Positions 17,251 to 25,353 of a DNA stretch of 34,040 nt are shown in pieces. The notes under the pieces were generated by a model that did no database searches, was not told the origin of the DNA, and saw nothing but the letters and a program-made list of their open reading frames with translations. Within the stretch, counting starts at the first letter, position 1. Every line of letters begins with the position of its first letter. A program made the position numbers and the translations under genes. Source of the DNA: Spirochaetota bacterium (lineage in GTDB: Bacteria; Spirochaetota; Spirochaetia; Treponematales; Treponemataceae); contig JAEEQG010000165.1 of assembly GCA_016285185.1 (NCBI GenBank), positions 1 through 34,040 on the forward strand, given 5' to 3'.

Positions 17251-19347
17251 TCAAATCTTGAATCTTCCGATCAAAGATTCCATAGACGATATATTGCCGC
17301 GTGTTTCAATCGCCATGTTCGAAACATCCTGTGCAGACTGGTTTATTTCCGTAACGCCGCTTGCCATTTCGTCCATACTGCCGCTGACAGTTGCCGTTAT
17401 CTGTGTAAGATTCTGCATTTCCTCATGAGTCTTTTGTGTAGCATTCTGCATTGTTTTTGACATTTCCTGAACTTCGGCCGTAGATGAGTTTATATCACGC
17501 AAAGCGGCAAGAACTTCTTTTGAAGTATCATTCTGTTGTTCCATTGCGGAATCAATTTCGCTGACAAGCCCATGAGTTACGTTAAGTTTTTCGGTAATAA
17601 GAACAAATGCATCTTTGGACTGGCGTGACGTAGCAACAACATTCTGAATTGTATCGGTAATCTGCTTTAGTTCCTGACCGATTGCCTTTGACTGCTTGCT
17701 TGAATTTTCAGCAAGTGAACGAATTTCGTCCGCAACAACGGAGAAACCTGCTCCTGCATCTCCGGCATGCGCAGCCTCAATAGCCGCGTTCATGGCAAGA
17801 AGGTTGGTCTGCGAAGCAATACGTGCAATAACTGTGTTTGCTTCAACCAGGTGCTGTGACTGAGCTGCCATTTCTGTAATCTTTTTGTCCGCTTCGGTCT
17901 GCTTTTTATAACCTTCACTCGTTACTTCCGTAAGAGATTGGAACTCACCGTTCATTTTTTGAACAGACTGTGTTACGCTTGCAATGTTTCCGAGCATTTG
18001 CTCTATTGAAGCCGATGACTCAATAATACCGGCAGACTGATCTTGTATAAGCGTTTCAAGTTTATTTGCAACATCAAGCGAATTTTCCATTTCGTTATTC
18101 GCTGTGTTGATTGCAGCAGACTGATGGTTTGTCTGCTTACGGACACCCTCAATATTTGCCATAATCTCGGTTATAGCACTTGCGGATTGAACCGAAGACG
18201 TAGACAAATTTTCACCGATTGAACCAAGCTTGACTTCCGCCGATTTAAGATCACGAATCATACCCTGCTGATTTTCGAGGAATACATCAATATCACGGCA
18301 CAAACGGCCAATTTCATCATGGTGCTGGTTGTTAATGCGGAATGTCAGATCAGCATCACCGGAAGACAATCCGTGAATTGCCTTTTCGGCGATTTTGAGT
18401 GGTTTTATCATCAATTGAATAAGGACTATAAGTACCAGTACTATAATAATAATACTTATACCAATCAGGACAGGTATGATTATTCGCAACAACAGGGATT
18501 TTGTCTGTCCTATTGCAGAAATCGGCATACCGATAAAGAACAGCGCATTGATCTTATCACCTACAAAATCAAGAGGAATATAAACCGTTAAATAGTTGGC
18601 ACCCTGAATTATGTTTTTTCCGTAATAAGGTCTGCGTTCATTGTAAACCTGATTGTAAATTACATCATTGTTCAGTTTTGTTCCGTCAGCACGCTGCCCG
18701 TCTTTCATAATGGAAGTTGCAATTCTCACATCATCATAAAAAACAGTAACTTCACAATCCAACATAGCCTTAAAATTATCTACAGTCTGATCCTGTGAAA
18801 TAATTTCTTCAAAAACAACATAACCCTTTAAAACCGGCAGTGATATTGGACTGATTGCAACCAGAGAAACATTGTTATTCAAATAACACAACTGTGACAT
18901 ACCCGATTTAATCGTAAGAGCATTTATATTTTTATATATGCTCATGCCTTGGAATACCGTAGAATGGTCTAATTCAGGATTTGATGTATATAACACCTTA
19001 CCGGCCTCATCCAGTATGTACACATCGTTTACTTTTGTACCGCCTTTTACAATGTTATAATAACTATTCAACGCACTTGCGCTTCCATCCAGTAATGCCG
19101 TTTCCAAATCTTTAGGAGTATAGGCAATATGATTTATCAGCATTATTTTGTCATTTTCCATCTGTCTCATGAAAGCTTCATATTTTGATTGCAGAGATTC
19201 TGAAAAATATTCTTCAAGACCGTTTTCAACAGCCATATTTACCGCAAAGATAAGAACCAGACAGAACAAACCCATTCCTGGGATAAGAAATGATACCATT
19301 TTCTTGAGCAAAGACATGTTTTGGAATTTATTTATAGCTGTTGACAT
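17251..19347 (-). CDS. Methyl-accepting chemotaxis protein
   Basis: A 698-residue transducer. One membrane helix at about 17-38 and another near 303-328 bracket a periplasmic sensor domain of about 260 residues, probably of the Cache type. A HAMP domain follows, then a long helical signalling region with the conserved hairpin (ARIASQTNLLAMNAAIEAAHAG, read as two parts: ARIASQTNLLAMN and AAIEAAHAG) and VVADEIRSLAENS. No C-terminal pentapeptide for CheR/CheB docking is seen. The start at 19347 follows a CCGGAGG site at 6 nt; an upstream in-frame ATG at 19407 lacks one and would spoil the N-terminus. The ligand is unknown. It would signal to CheA/CheW encoded elsewhere. Confidence 0.93.
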   Translation of the reverse strand: MSTAINKFQNMSLLKKMVSFLIPGMGLFCLVLIFAVNMAVENGLEEYFSESLQSKYEAFMRQMENDKIMLINHIAYTPKDLETALLDGSASALNSYYNIVKGGTKVNDVYILDEAGKVLYTSNPELDHSTVFQGMSIYKNINALTIKSGMSQLCYLNNNVSLVAISPISLPVLKGYVVFEEIISQDQTVDNFKAMLDCEVTVFYDDVRIATSIMKDGQRADGTKLNNDVIYNQVYNERRPYYGKNIIQGANYLTVYIPLDFVGDKINALFFIGMPISAIGQTKSLLLRIIIPVLIGISIIIIVLVLIVLIQLMIKPLKIAEKAIHGLSSGDADLTFRINNQHHDEIGRLCRDIDVFLENQQGMIRDLKSAEVKLGSIGENLSTSSVQSASAITEIMANIEGVRKQTNHQSAAINTANNEMENSLDVANKLETLIQDQSAGIIESSASIEQMLGNIASVTQSVQKMNGEFQSLTEVTSEGYKKQTEADKKITEMAAQSQHLVEANTVIARIASQTNLLAMNAAIEAAHAGDAGAGFSVVADEIRSLAENSSKQSKAIGQELKQITDTIQNVVATSRQSKDAFVLITEKLNVTHGLVSEIDSAMEQQNDTSKEVLAALRDINSSTAEVQEMSKTMQNATQKTHEEMQNLTQITATVSGSMDEMASGVTEINQSAQDVSNMAIETRGNISSMESLIGRFKI

Positions 19348-19494
19348 AAAACCTCCGGATGCAACAATCACTACATTGATTTTATTCCCCTTACATCTAA
19401 AAATCAATCATAAAATCTTTAAAATCTATAAAATACTATAATAAAAATATATTTATCAAAAGGAAAATGATAGTAAAAACTAAATCTAAAATGT

Positions 19495-19500
19495 TATAAT
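19495..19500 (+). promoter_or_regulatory. -10 element of the TrmJ-like gene (leaderless)
   Basis: TATAAT is followed by 7 nt and then the ATG at 19508, the same spacing as for the CheX-like gene. No Shine-Dalgarno is present. The -35 region is not clear. Confidence 0.5.
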
Positions 19501-19507
19501 CTGCAAA

Positions 19508-20230
19508 ATGAAGAACACTGAAAAAGCAAGGATTATTCTCTGCCGTCCGGCTGAAAGCCGTAACATAGGTTCGGTATGCAGGGCAATGAAAAACATGGCA
19601 ATAAAAGAATTGTTTATTGTCGGTAACAAGTCAGATTATAACGAAGAACAGGTTTCCGTTCTTTCGGTACATGCGCAGGATATATGGAACAATGCTCATT
19701 TTTTTTCAACCCTTGACGAAGCAGTGGCTGATTGCGTATGGACAGCAGGAACAACGCGCAGACGGGGTAAAAACCGCAAAGAATGGTTATTACTGCCAGA
19801 AGATTTTATTCAACGATGCAGTCAAATACCACAAGGTCCTGTCGGAATTGTTTTTGGAAACGAAAGAACCGGTTTAACAGACGAAGAACTGGCAAAATGC
19901 AATTCAGGACTTACGATTCCAGCAAACGGACGCGACGGTTCCCTTAATCTTTCGCATGCGGTACAGATTATCTGCTATGAACTTTTCAGAAGTTCCGCAA
20001 ACCTTTCACAGGGCTATACACCTATAACAAACCAAAGACTTGATAAAACCGTAAACACTGTTTCCGACAACCTGCAAAAAATGGGTTTTTTCAAAATTGC
20101 TGGAAAAGAAGATATGGAACTGTTTTGGAAATCAATACTATCCAGAGCCGCTTTATCAGAAAGTGAAGCTGCTTATATCGAAAAAACTTTTTCAAAGGCA
20201 GCCGGACTTTTCAGCAAAACGCAAAACTAA
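19508..20230 (+). CDS. trmJ: TrmH/SpoU-family RNA methyltransferase, TrmJ-like
   Basis: A 240-residue SPOUT methyltransferase. Motif 1 is ESRNIGSVCRAMKN (residues 16-29), motif 2 is VGIVFGNERTGLTDEEL (112-128), and motif 3 is SLNLSHAVQIICYEL (145-159), the full SpoU set. The TTRRRGK loop (82-88) and extended C-terminal helices resemble TrmJ, which methylates the ribose of residue 32 in tRNA. TrmH or RlmB relatives are alternatives, since specificity cannot be read from the motifs alone. It converges with purN, and the two stop codons overlap by 4 bases. Confidence 0.85.
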   Translation: MKNTEKARIILCRPAESRNIGSVCRAMKNMAIKELFIVGNKSDYNEEQVSVLSVHAQDIWNNAHFFSTLDEAVADCVWTAGTTRRRGKNRKEWLLLPEDFIQRCSQIPQGPVGIVFGNERTGLTDEELAKCNSGLTIPANGRDGSLNLSHAVQIICYELFRSSANLSQGYTPITNQRLDKTVNTVSDNLQKMGFFKIAGKEDMELFWKSILSRAALSESEAAYIEKTFSKAAGLFSKTQN

Positions 20231-20865
20231 CAATGCTTTAAGTCACGGGCAAGCAGAACAAGCCCTTCTACCATTGCCTTATGCTCATGAGGTGCAATTC
20301 GTGCGTACAAAGTTTCGGGAGTGTCACCGGGTATAACCGGAACAGTCTTTTTAAGCAGGATTTTACCTGTGTCACAACCGGCATCCACCAAATGAATCGT
20401 ACAGCCCGATTCTTTTTCGCCGGCGGCAATAACCGCCTCATGCACATTGTGTCCGTACATGCCTACGCCGCCGAATTTGGGCAGCAGAGCAGGATGAAGG
20501 TTTATTATTTTATTGGAATATTCTTCTATTATATTACCGCCGAGAACGGTTAAAAAACCGGCAAGAACAATCGCTTCAATGTGATATTCATGGCAATAGT
20601 CCAAAACCTTTGCAGAAATTGCAAAACGTTTTTCATCGCGGCTTGCAGATTTTACTTTTTCCGCACCAAGTATGGAAGTTGCACTTGCAACAAACGCAGG
20701 GATTCCGGCTGTTTTTGCCCTTTCAAGCGCATACGCTTTTGAAGAACTGGATACGACCAGCGCAATATGATACGGACAGTTTGCGTCTGATTTTTCGTTG
20801 TCTATTAAAGCCTGCAGGTTTGTTCCGCCGCCGGAAACAAGAACCGCTGTCTGTAACTTTTCCAT
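20227..20865 (-). CDS. purN: Phosphoribosylglycinamide formyltransferase 1 (GART)
   Basis: A 212-residue PurN with an N-terminal SGGGTNLQAL loop for the phosphate, NLHPALLP with the catalytic Asn and His, GHNVHEA, and HLVDAGCDTGKIL with the catalytic Asp. It transfers a formyl group from 10-formyl-tetrahydrofolate to GAR in purine synthesis. It starts 5 bases after the purM stop, so it is the last gene of purEMN. Its stop overlaps the convergent TrmJ-like gene stop. Confidence 0.95.
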   Translation of the reverse strand: MEKLQTAVLVSGGGTNLQALIDNEKSDANCPYHIALVVSSSSKAYALERAKTAGIPAFVASATSILGAEKVKSASRDEKRFAISAKVLDYCHEYHIEAIVLAGFLTVLGGNIIEEYSNKIINLHPALLPKFGGVGMYGHNVHEAVIAAGEKESGCTIHLVDAGCDTGKILLKKTVPVIPGDTPETLYARIAPHEHKAMVEGLVLLARDLKHC

Positions 20866-20870
20866 AATGT

Positions 20871-21929
20871 TTACTTGAACAAAACGGCTTTTTGCTGCGT
20901 ATCCGCTTCTTCGGCAGAACGGCTTACATAACCGATTTTGTATGCTTTAAGAGTCGAATTTCGACCGGCATCCTTTGAAGCAGCAAAGTCTTCAATTGCT
21001 TTTACAACTTTGTCGGCTTCAGAAGCTTCAACAGCCATAACCAGCCCGATACCCATGTTGAAAGTGTTGAACATTCTGTCTGGATTTGCGCCGCGTCTTT
21101 CCAATTCCGCAAAAATAGAAGGAATTTTCCAGCTGCCCTTATTGATTACCGAAACAAGGTGTTTATCAGTATACATTCGCGGAATATTTTCATAAAAACC
21201 GCCGCCTGTTATGTGAGCCATACCATGAACGGCTGAACGGCACTTTTCCAAAACAGCCAGAACAGGTCTTACATATATTCTTGTCGGCTCAAGCAGAACT
21301 TGCCCTATAGTTGAGTTTTCAAAAGGTGTGTCATAATCCGTTACAAGCTTGCGCACAAGCGAAAAGCCGTTTGAATGTACACCGGTCGAGGACAAGCCTA
21401 TAAGGACATCGCCCTCTTTTATTTTTTCGCCGGTAATTATTTCGTCTTTTTCAACAATGCCAACACCAAAACCCGCAATATCATACTTGCCTTTATCATA
21501 AAAACCGGGCATTTCAGCAGTTTCACCGCCGAGCAGAGCACAGTCGGAATCAACACAGCCGTCGGCAACACCTTTTACCAAATCGGCGGCAATATCAGAA
21601 TCCAGACTGCCACAGGCAATGTAATCCAAAAAATACAGGGGTTTTGCGCCTGTACAAAGAATGTCGTTTACGCTCATCGCAACACAGTCAATACCAACCG
21701 TGTCGTATTTTTTCATGCTGAAAGCTATGTCGAGCTTTGTACCTACACCATCCGTGCCCGAAACCATTACAGGGTTCTTCATTCCGGCAGGAACCTGGAA
21801 CATTCCGGCAAAACTTCCCAGTCCGTTAAGAACGCCGGGGATTTGCGTCCGTTTGGCGTGCGCCTTATATTTGCCGACGGCTTTGTAGCCTTCTTCAATG
21901 TCAACACCGGACTGTCTGTAGTCAATCAT
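20871..21929 (-). CDS. purM: Phosphoribosylformylglycinamidine cyclo-ligase (AIR synthetase)
   Basis: A 352-residue PurM of normal length. Diagnostic stretches are the N-terminal GVDIEEGYKAVGKYK, SGTDGVGTKLDIAF with the ATP-binding residues, DCVAMSVNDILCTGAKPLYFLDY, LLGGETAEMPGFY and HITGGGFYENIPRM. It closes FGAM to AIR using ATP. The gene sits 35 bases after purE with a GGGGT ribosome site, and 5 bases ahead of purN. Confidence 0.96.
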   Translation of the reverse strand: MIDYRQSGVDIEEGYKAVGKYKAHAKRTQIPGVLNGLGSFAGMFQVPAGMKNPVMVSGTDGVGTKLDIAFSMKKYDTVGIDCVAMSVNDILCTGAKPLYFLDYIACGSLDSDIAADLVKGVADGCVDSDCALLGGETAEMPGFYDKGKYDIAGFGVGIVEKDEIITGEKIKEGDVLIGLSSTGVHSNGFSLVRKLVTDYDTPFENSTIGQVLLEPTRIYVRPVLAVLEKCRSAVHGMAHITGGGFYENIPRMYTDKHLVSVINKGSWKIPSIFAELERRGANPDRMFNTFNMGIGLVMAVEASEADKVVKAIEDFAASKDAGRNSTLKAYKIGYVSRSAEEADTQQKAVLFK

Positions 21930-21964
21930 GTTTTACCCCTATTATTTGTTTCAGCTGAATATGT

Positions 21965-22462
21965 TTAAAGGTCAACACCTTTTCCGCCGTTTTCTTCGGC
22001 ATCTTTTGCGAGTTTTTGTCTGAATTCCACAAGCTTTTTCTTTAATTCAGGATATTTTACGGCAAGTATTTCCACTGCAAGATATGCAGCGTTAGCGGAA
22101 TTGTTTATTCCTACGGTAGCAACTGGAATCTGTTTTGGCATTTGAACGATGGAAAAAAGAGCATCCATTCCGGCAAGTCCGTTTGCGCCGTTTGAATAGC
22201 ACTCCAAAGGAATTCCGATGACAGGCAGAACTGTTTTTGCGGCGATAACACCCGGCAGATGAGCTGCAAGCCCCGCACCTGCAATAATTACTTCTGCGCC
22301 TTTTTGTTCAACTTCTTTAATTGTCTTGTCGAGAAGTTCTCCGCTTCTGTGCGCGGAAAGAATATATGCTTCATATGTAACGCCAAAATCCTTCAATACG
22401 GCGGAAGCTTTTTTCATTGTATCTGTATCTGATTTTGAACCGAAAAAAATTGCGACCTGCAT
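21965..22462 (-). CDS. purE: N5-carboxyaminoimidazole ribonucleotide mutase, class I PurE
   Basis: 165 residues from the ATG at 22462, which follows GAGGGG. An ATG at 22513 in the same frame would add 17 atypical residues and lies inside the upstream terminator, so it is rejected. The phosphate loop GSKSDTDTM, the SAHRS segment, AGLAAHLPGVIAAKT, and ALFSIVQMPKQIPVATVGI mark class I PurE, which rearranges N5-CAIR to CAIR and normally depends on PurK. No purK is in the window. From memory, the T. denticola enzyme is class II (AIR carboxylase, with SAHK), so this lineage differs. First gene of purEMN. Confidence 0.93.
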   Translation of the reverse strand: MQVAIFFGSKSDTDTMKKASAVLKDFGVTYEAYILSAHRSGELLDKTIKEVEQKGAEVIIAGAGLAAHLPGVIAAKTVLPVIGIPLECYSNGANGLAGMDALFSIVQMPKQIPVATVGINNSANAAYLAVEILAVKYPELKKKLVEFRQKLAKDAEENGGKGVDL

Positions 22463-22489
22463 ATACCCCTCACTCTCAACAACGGATTC

Positions 22490-22518
22490 AGCATAAATAA
22501 AAAAAGGGAACAAGTCAA
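22490..22518 (-). promoter_or_regulatory. Putative purEMN promoter nested in the rny terminator
   Basis: TTGACT (22518-22513), a 17-bp spacer and TATGCT (22495-22490) on minus. The -35 hexamer is exactly the 6-nt loop of the terminator hairpin of rny. Predicted start near 22483, about 20 nt before the purE ATG. Confidence 0.5.
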
Positions 22519-22531
22519 TGTCCCCTTTTTT
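22499..22531 (-). terminator. Rho-independent terminator of rny
   Basis: GGGGACA and TGTTCCC (one G-U pair) form a 7-bp stem around a 6-nt loop, followed by seven T on the minus strand. It begins soon after the rny stop at 22537. Confidence 0.8.
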
Positions 22532-22536
22532 TCAGC

Positions 22537-24066
22537 CTATCTGGCGTATTCTACGATACGAGTTTCGCGTATCATCGTTATTTTAATCCTACCCGGATAC
22601 CGCAAGTCAGTTTCAATCTGCTTTGCAATACTCCGTGCCAGATCTTTAACCTCTATGTCAGGAATCTTTTCATTGTTTACAAGCACGCGCAGTTCACGAC
22701 CTGCCTGAATCGCGTACGCCTTTTCAACACCGTTAAAGCTTTCGGCAAGCTGTTCCAGATTTTCAAGGCGTTTAACGTAGTTGTCCATCGTTTCACGGCG
22801 GGCACCCGGTCTTGCAGCGGAAATAGCATCCGCAATCTGAACGATTATTGCCTCAATACTTGTGGGTTCAATGTCATTATGATGAGCACCAACCGCATTT
22901 ATGATTCTTGCGTCCTCACCCATCTTTCTGACAATTTCCATACCCACTTCTGCATGGTTCTGGTCGGAATCGGATTCCGCCCCCTTACCGATATCGTGCA
23001 GAACGGCAGCACGTTTTGCCAATTCGCGGTTTGCTCCGATTTCGGAAGCAATCATACCCGCGATAAGAGCAACTTCTTTTGAGTGTGTAAGTACATTCTG
23101 TCCGTAACTCGTGCGGAAATACAAACGGCCAAGAGCACGTACACCTTCCTGGCTCATGTTGTTTATTCCTAAATCAAAAAGGACTTTTTCGCCCTCTTCG
23201 TAAATCTTCTGTTGAATTTCACGGGTAACTTTCTGTACAACTTCTTCAATTCTGGCAGGATGAATACGACCGTCAGAAACGAGCCTTTCAAGGGCAACTT
23301 TTGCAATTTCCTTGCGGACAGGGTCAAAGCAGGAAATAACAACCGCTTCCGGAGTATCATCAATGATAATATCAACACCGGTGAGTGTCTCAAGTGTTCT
23401 GATGTTGCGACCTTCCCTTCCGATAATACGACCTTTCATTTCGTCACTCGGAAGAGCAACTGTAGCAATTGTTATATCGCTGGTAACTTCTGTTGCGATT
23501 CTTTGAATTGTTGTAACAAGAATATCTTTTGCTTTTTTTTCGGAAGAAAGCTGAGCTTCCTGTTCTATCTTATTAAGTAATGCCTGAGCATCATGACGGG
23601 CCTCGTTTTCAAGGTCCTGAATTATCAGTGTTTTAGCTTCCTGAGCTGTCAAACCGGAGATTTTTTCCAGTTCCTGCCGGTATTTTTCTTCTTCGGAAGA
23701 TAAATAAACTTCACGATCGGCGATCTGCTTTTCACGTTCAACCAGATCTTCTTCCTGTTTATCCAAACCCTGAACTCTTTTATCCAGAGTTTCTTCTTTT
23801 TGCATCAGTCTGCGTTCATACCGCTGCAATTCACTTCGTCGTTCCCGATTCTCCCTCTCCTGCTGGGTTCTTTCCCGAATAAGTTGATCTTTCGCTTCTA
23901 ATAAAATTTCTTTTTTTTGAGCCTCTGCTTCTCTTATAGCATCCTGCTTTACACGCTCCGCCCTTTGTTCGGACGCAGATAGTTGAAATCTGGCATACAG
24001 CCAGCGAATAGTCCATCCAAGAATAATTCCAGCTAGCGGGAGAACTGCATATAATAAGGTCGGCAT
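22537..24066 (-). CDS. rny: Ribonuclease Y
   Basis: A 509-residue endoribonuclease with the standard order: an N-terminal membrane helix (about 3-20), a long charged coiled coil (about 30-190), a KH domain with GRIIGREGRNIRTLE near 210-225, and an HD domain with THSKEVA, AAVLHDIGKG and DQNHAEVG as metal-binding segments. RNase Y anchors to the inner face of the membrane and starts mRNA decay in bacteria that lack RNase E. A GGTGAGG ribosome site lies 2-3 nt before the ATG and a promoter is at 24138-24166. It may work with the DEAD-box helicase in a degradosome; this is inference. Confidence 0.96.
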   Translation of the reverse strand: MPTLLYAVLPLAGIILGWTIRWLYARFQLSASEQRAERVKQDAIREAEAQKKEILLEAKDQLIRERTQQERENRERRSELQRYERRLMQKEETLDKRVQGLDKQEEDLVEREKQIADREVYLSSEEEKYRQELEKISGLTAQEAKTLIIQDLENEARHDAQALLNKIEQEAQLSSEKKAKDILVTTIQRIATEVTSDITIATVALPSDEMKGRIIGREGRNIRTLETLTGVDIIIDDTPEAVVISCFDPVRKEIAKVALERLVSDGRIHPARIEEVVQKVTREIQQKIYEEGEKVLFDLGINNMSQEGVRALGRLYFRTSYGQNVLTHSKEVALIAGMIASEIGANRELAKRAAVLHDIGKGAESDSDQNHAEVGMEIVRKMGEDARIINAVGAHHNDIEPTSIEAIIVQIADAISAARPGARRETMDNYVKRLENLEQLAESFNGVEKAYAIQAGRELRVLVNNEKIPDIEVKDLARSIAKQIETDLRYPGRIKITMIRETRIVEYAR

Positions 24067-24137
24067 AACCTCACCCCCAAACTAACTTTATTGGTTTTTT
24101 CTATAATAAAATTTAAAGAAACTACCAACTAGTTTAT

Positions 24138-24166
24138 AAAGTATCATAACTTCATTTTGTTGTCAA
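24138..24166 (-). promoter_or_regulatory. Promoter of rny
   Basis: TTGACA (24166-24161), a 17-bp spacer and TACTTT (24143-24138) on minus; GATACT overlaps at a 15-bp spacing. It lies between the M29 peptidase stop and rny, giving a leader of about 65 nt. Confidence 0.5.
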
Positions 24167-24201
24167 ATAAGAATATCTTCTTACGATAATTTCATAAAAT
24201 C

Positions 24202-25335
24202 CTATTTCAGGTTGTCAGGATTGAGTTCTTTAAGGTCAGGATGAACAAATAAACCGTCTTTTCGGATTAAAACATCATCAAAATAAATTTCACCGCCACC
24301 GAATTCGGGACGCTGGATGAGTACCAAATCCCAGTGAACGGCGGAATGGTTGCCGTTGTCGCAGTCATCATAAGAATTACCGGGCGTAAAGTGTATTGAA
24401 CCGGCTATTTTCTCGTCAAAAAGAGTTTCTTTCATCGGGTACAGTATATAAGGATTAACGCCGATAGCAAACTCTCCTATGTATCTTGCGCCTTCGTCGG
24501 TATCAAGAACATGGTTTATGCGTTCCGTGTCGTTGGCTGTTGCTTTGACTATCTTTCCGTCTTTAAACTCAAATGAGATATTGTCGTACAAAAAGCCGCC
24601 CTCAAGGCTGTGCGTATTATAACTGATTCTGCCGTTTACGCTGTTCTTTACAGGCGCGGTATAAACCTCGCCGTCGGGAATATTGCACGAACCGTCGCAT
24701 TTGATTGCAGGAAGCCCTTTTATTGAAAAACTTATGTCAGTTCCTGCACACGTTGTAGTAGCGGGAGCAACGATGCGCACTTTGTCAGTTTTTTCCATCA
24801 AAGCAACAAGCGCATCCATTGCTTTTGACATTTTTGAATAATCAAGACAGCATACGTCAAAAAAGAAGTCTTCAAAAGCTTCTTCGCTCATTTCCGAAAG
24901 CTGTGCCATTGCCGCCGTAGGATAGCGGAGAACAACCCAGCGCGTATGATGAAGTCTCCGCTGCATGTGAACGGGTTCGTAGTACAGTTTGTCGTACATA
25001 GCCATTTTTTCGGCGGGAACATCGCACTGTGCGTACAGGTTCTGCATGGAACGGAATCCGATAAAGCAGTCCATAAGTTCCATTTCATGCGCTTCTATGT
25101 CGGCACGGATTTTAAGCTGTTCTTCCGAAGCGCCGAGCATAAGTTCGCGTTCAACTGAAATGTCTTTCAACGAAACGAAAGGATAAGCTCCGACCGCATA
25201 AATCTCACGGATAAGTGCCTTTATAAGTTCAGGCTGAACATTATTATTCTGGATAAGGACTTTTTCGCCTTTTTTTGCCTTTATGGAATGAGTAACAAGC
25301 ATATGAGCAAGTTTCTGGATTCGCGGGTCTTTCAT
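24202..25335 (-). CDS. Aminopeptidase, peptidase family M29
   Basis: A 377-residue enzyme of the M29 (thermophilic metalloaminopeptidase) family. The N-terminus KLAHMLVTHSIKAKKGEKVLI is typical; metal ligands are carried by the EGGFLYDN segment and by NHSAVHWDLVLIQRPEFGG near the C-terminus, which matches the family HWD motif. It removes N-terminal residues from peptides in the cytoplasm with a dinuclear metal centre. It starts 18 bases after the tex stop and is therefore probably co-transcribed with tex. Slightly shorter than the usual 400-410 residues, with no sign of truncation. Confidence 0.9.
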   Translation of the reverse strand: MKDPRIQKLAHMLVTHSIKAKKGEKVLIQNNNVQPELIKALIREIYAVGAYPFVSLKDISVERELMLGASEEQLKIRADIEAHEMELMDCFIGFRSMQNLYAQCDVPAEKMAMYDKLYYEPVHMQRRLHHTRWVVLRYPTAAMAQLSEMSEEAFEDFFFDVCCLDYSKMSKAMDALVALMEKTDKVRIVAPATTTCAGTDISFSIKGLPAIKCDGSCNIPDGEVYTAPVKNSVNGRISYNTHSLEGGFLYDNISFEFKDGKIVKATANDTERINHVLDTDEGARYIGEFAIGVNPYILYPMKETLFDEKIAGSIHFTPGNSYDDCDNGNHSAVHWDLVLIQRPEFGGGEIYFDDVLIRKDGLFVHPDLKELNPDNLK

Positions 25336-25353
25336 ACTATGCCTCTTTTGTTC

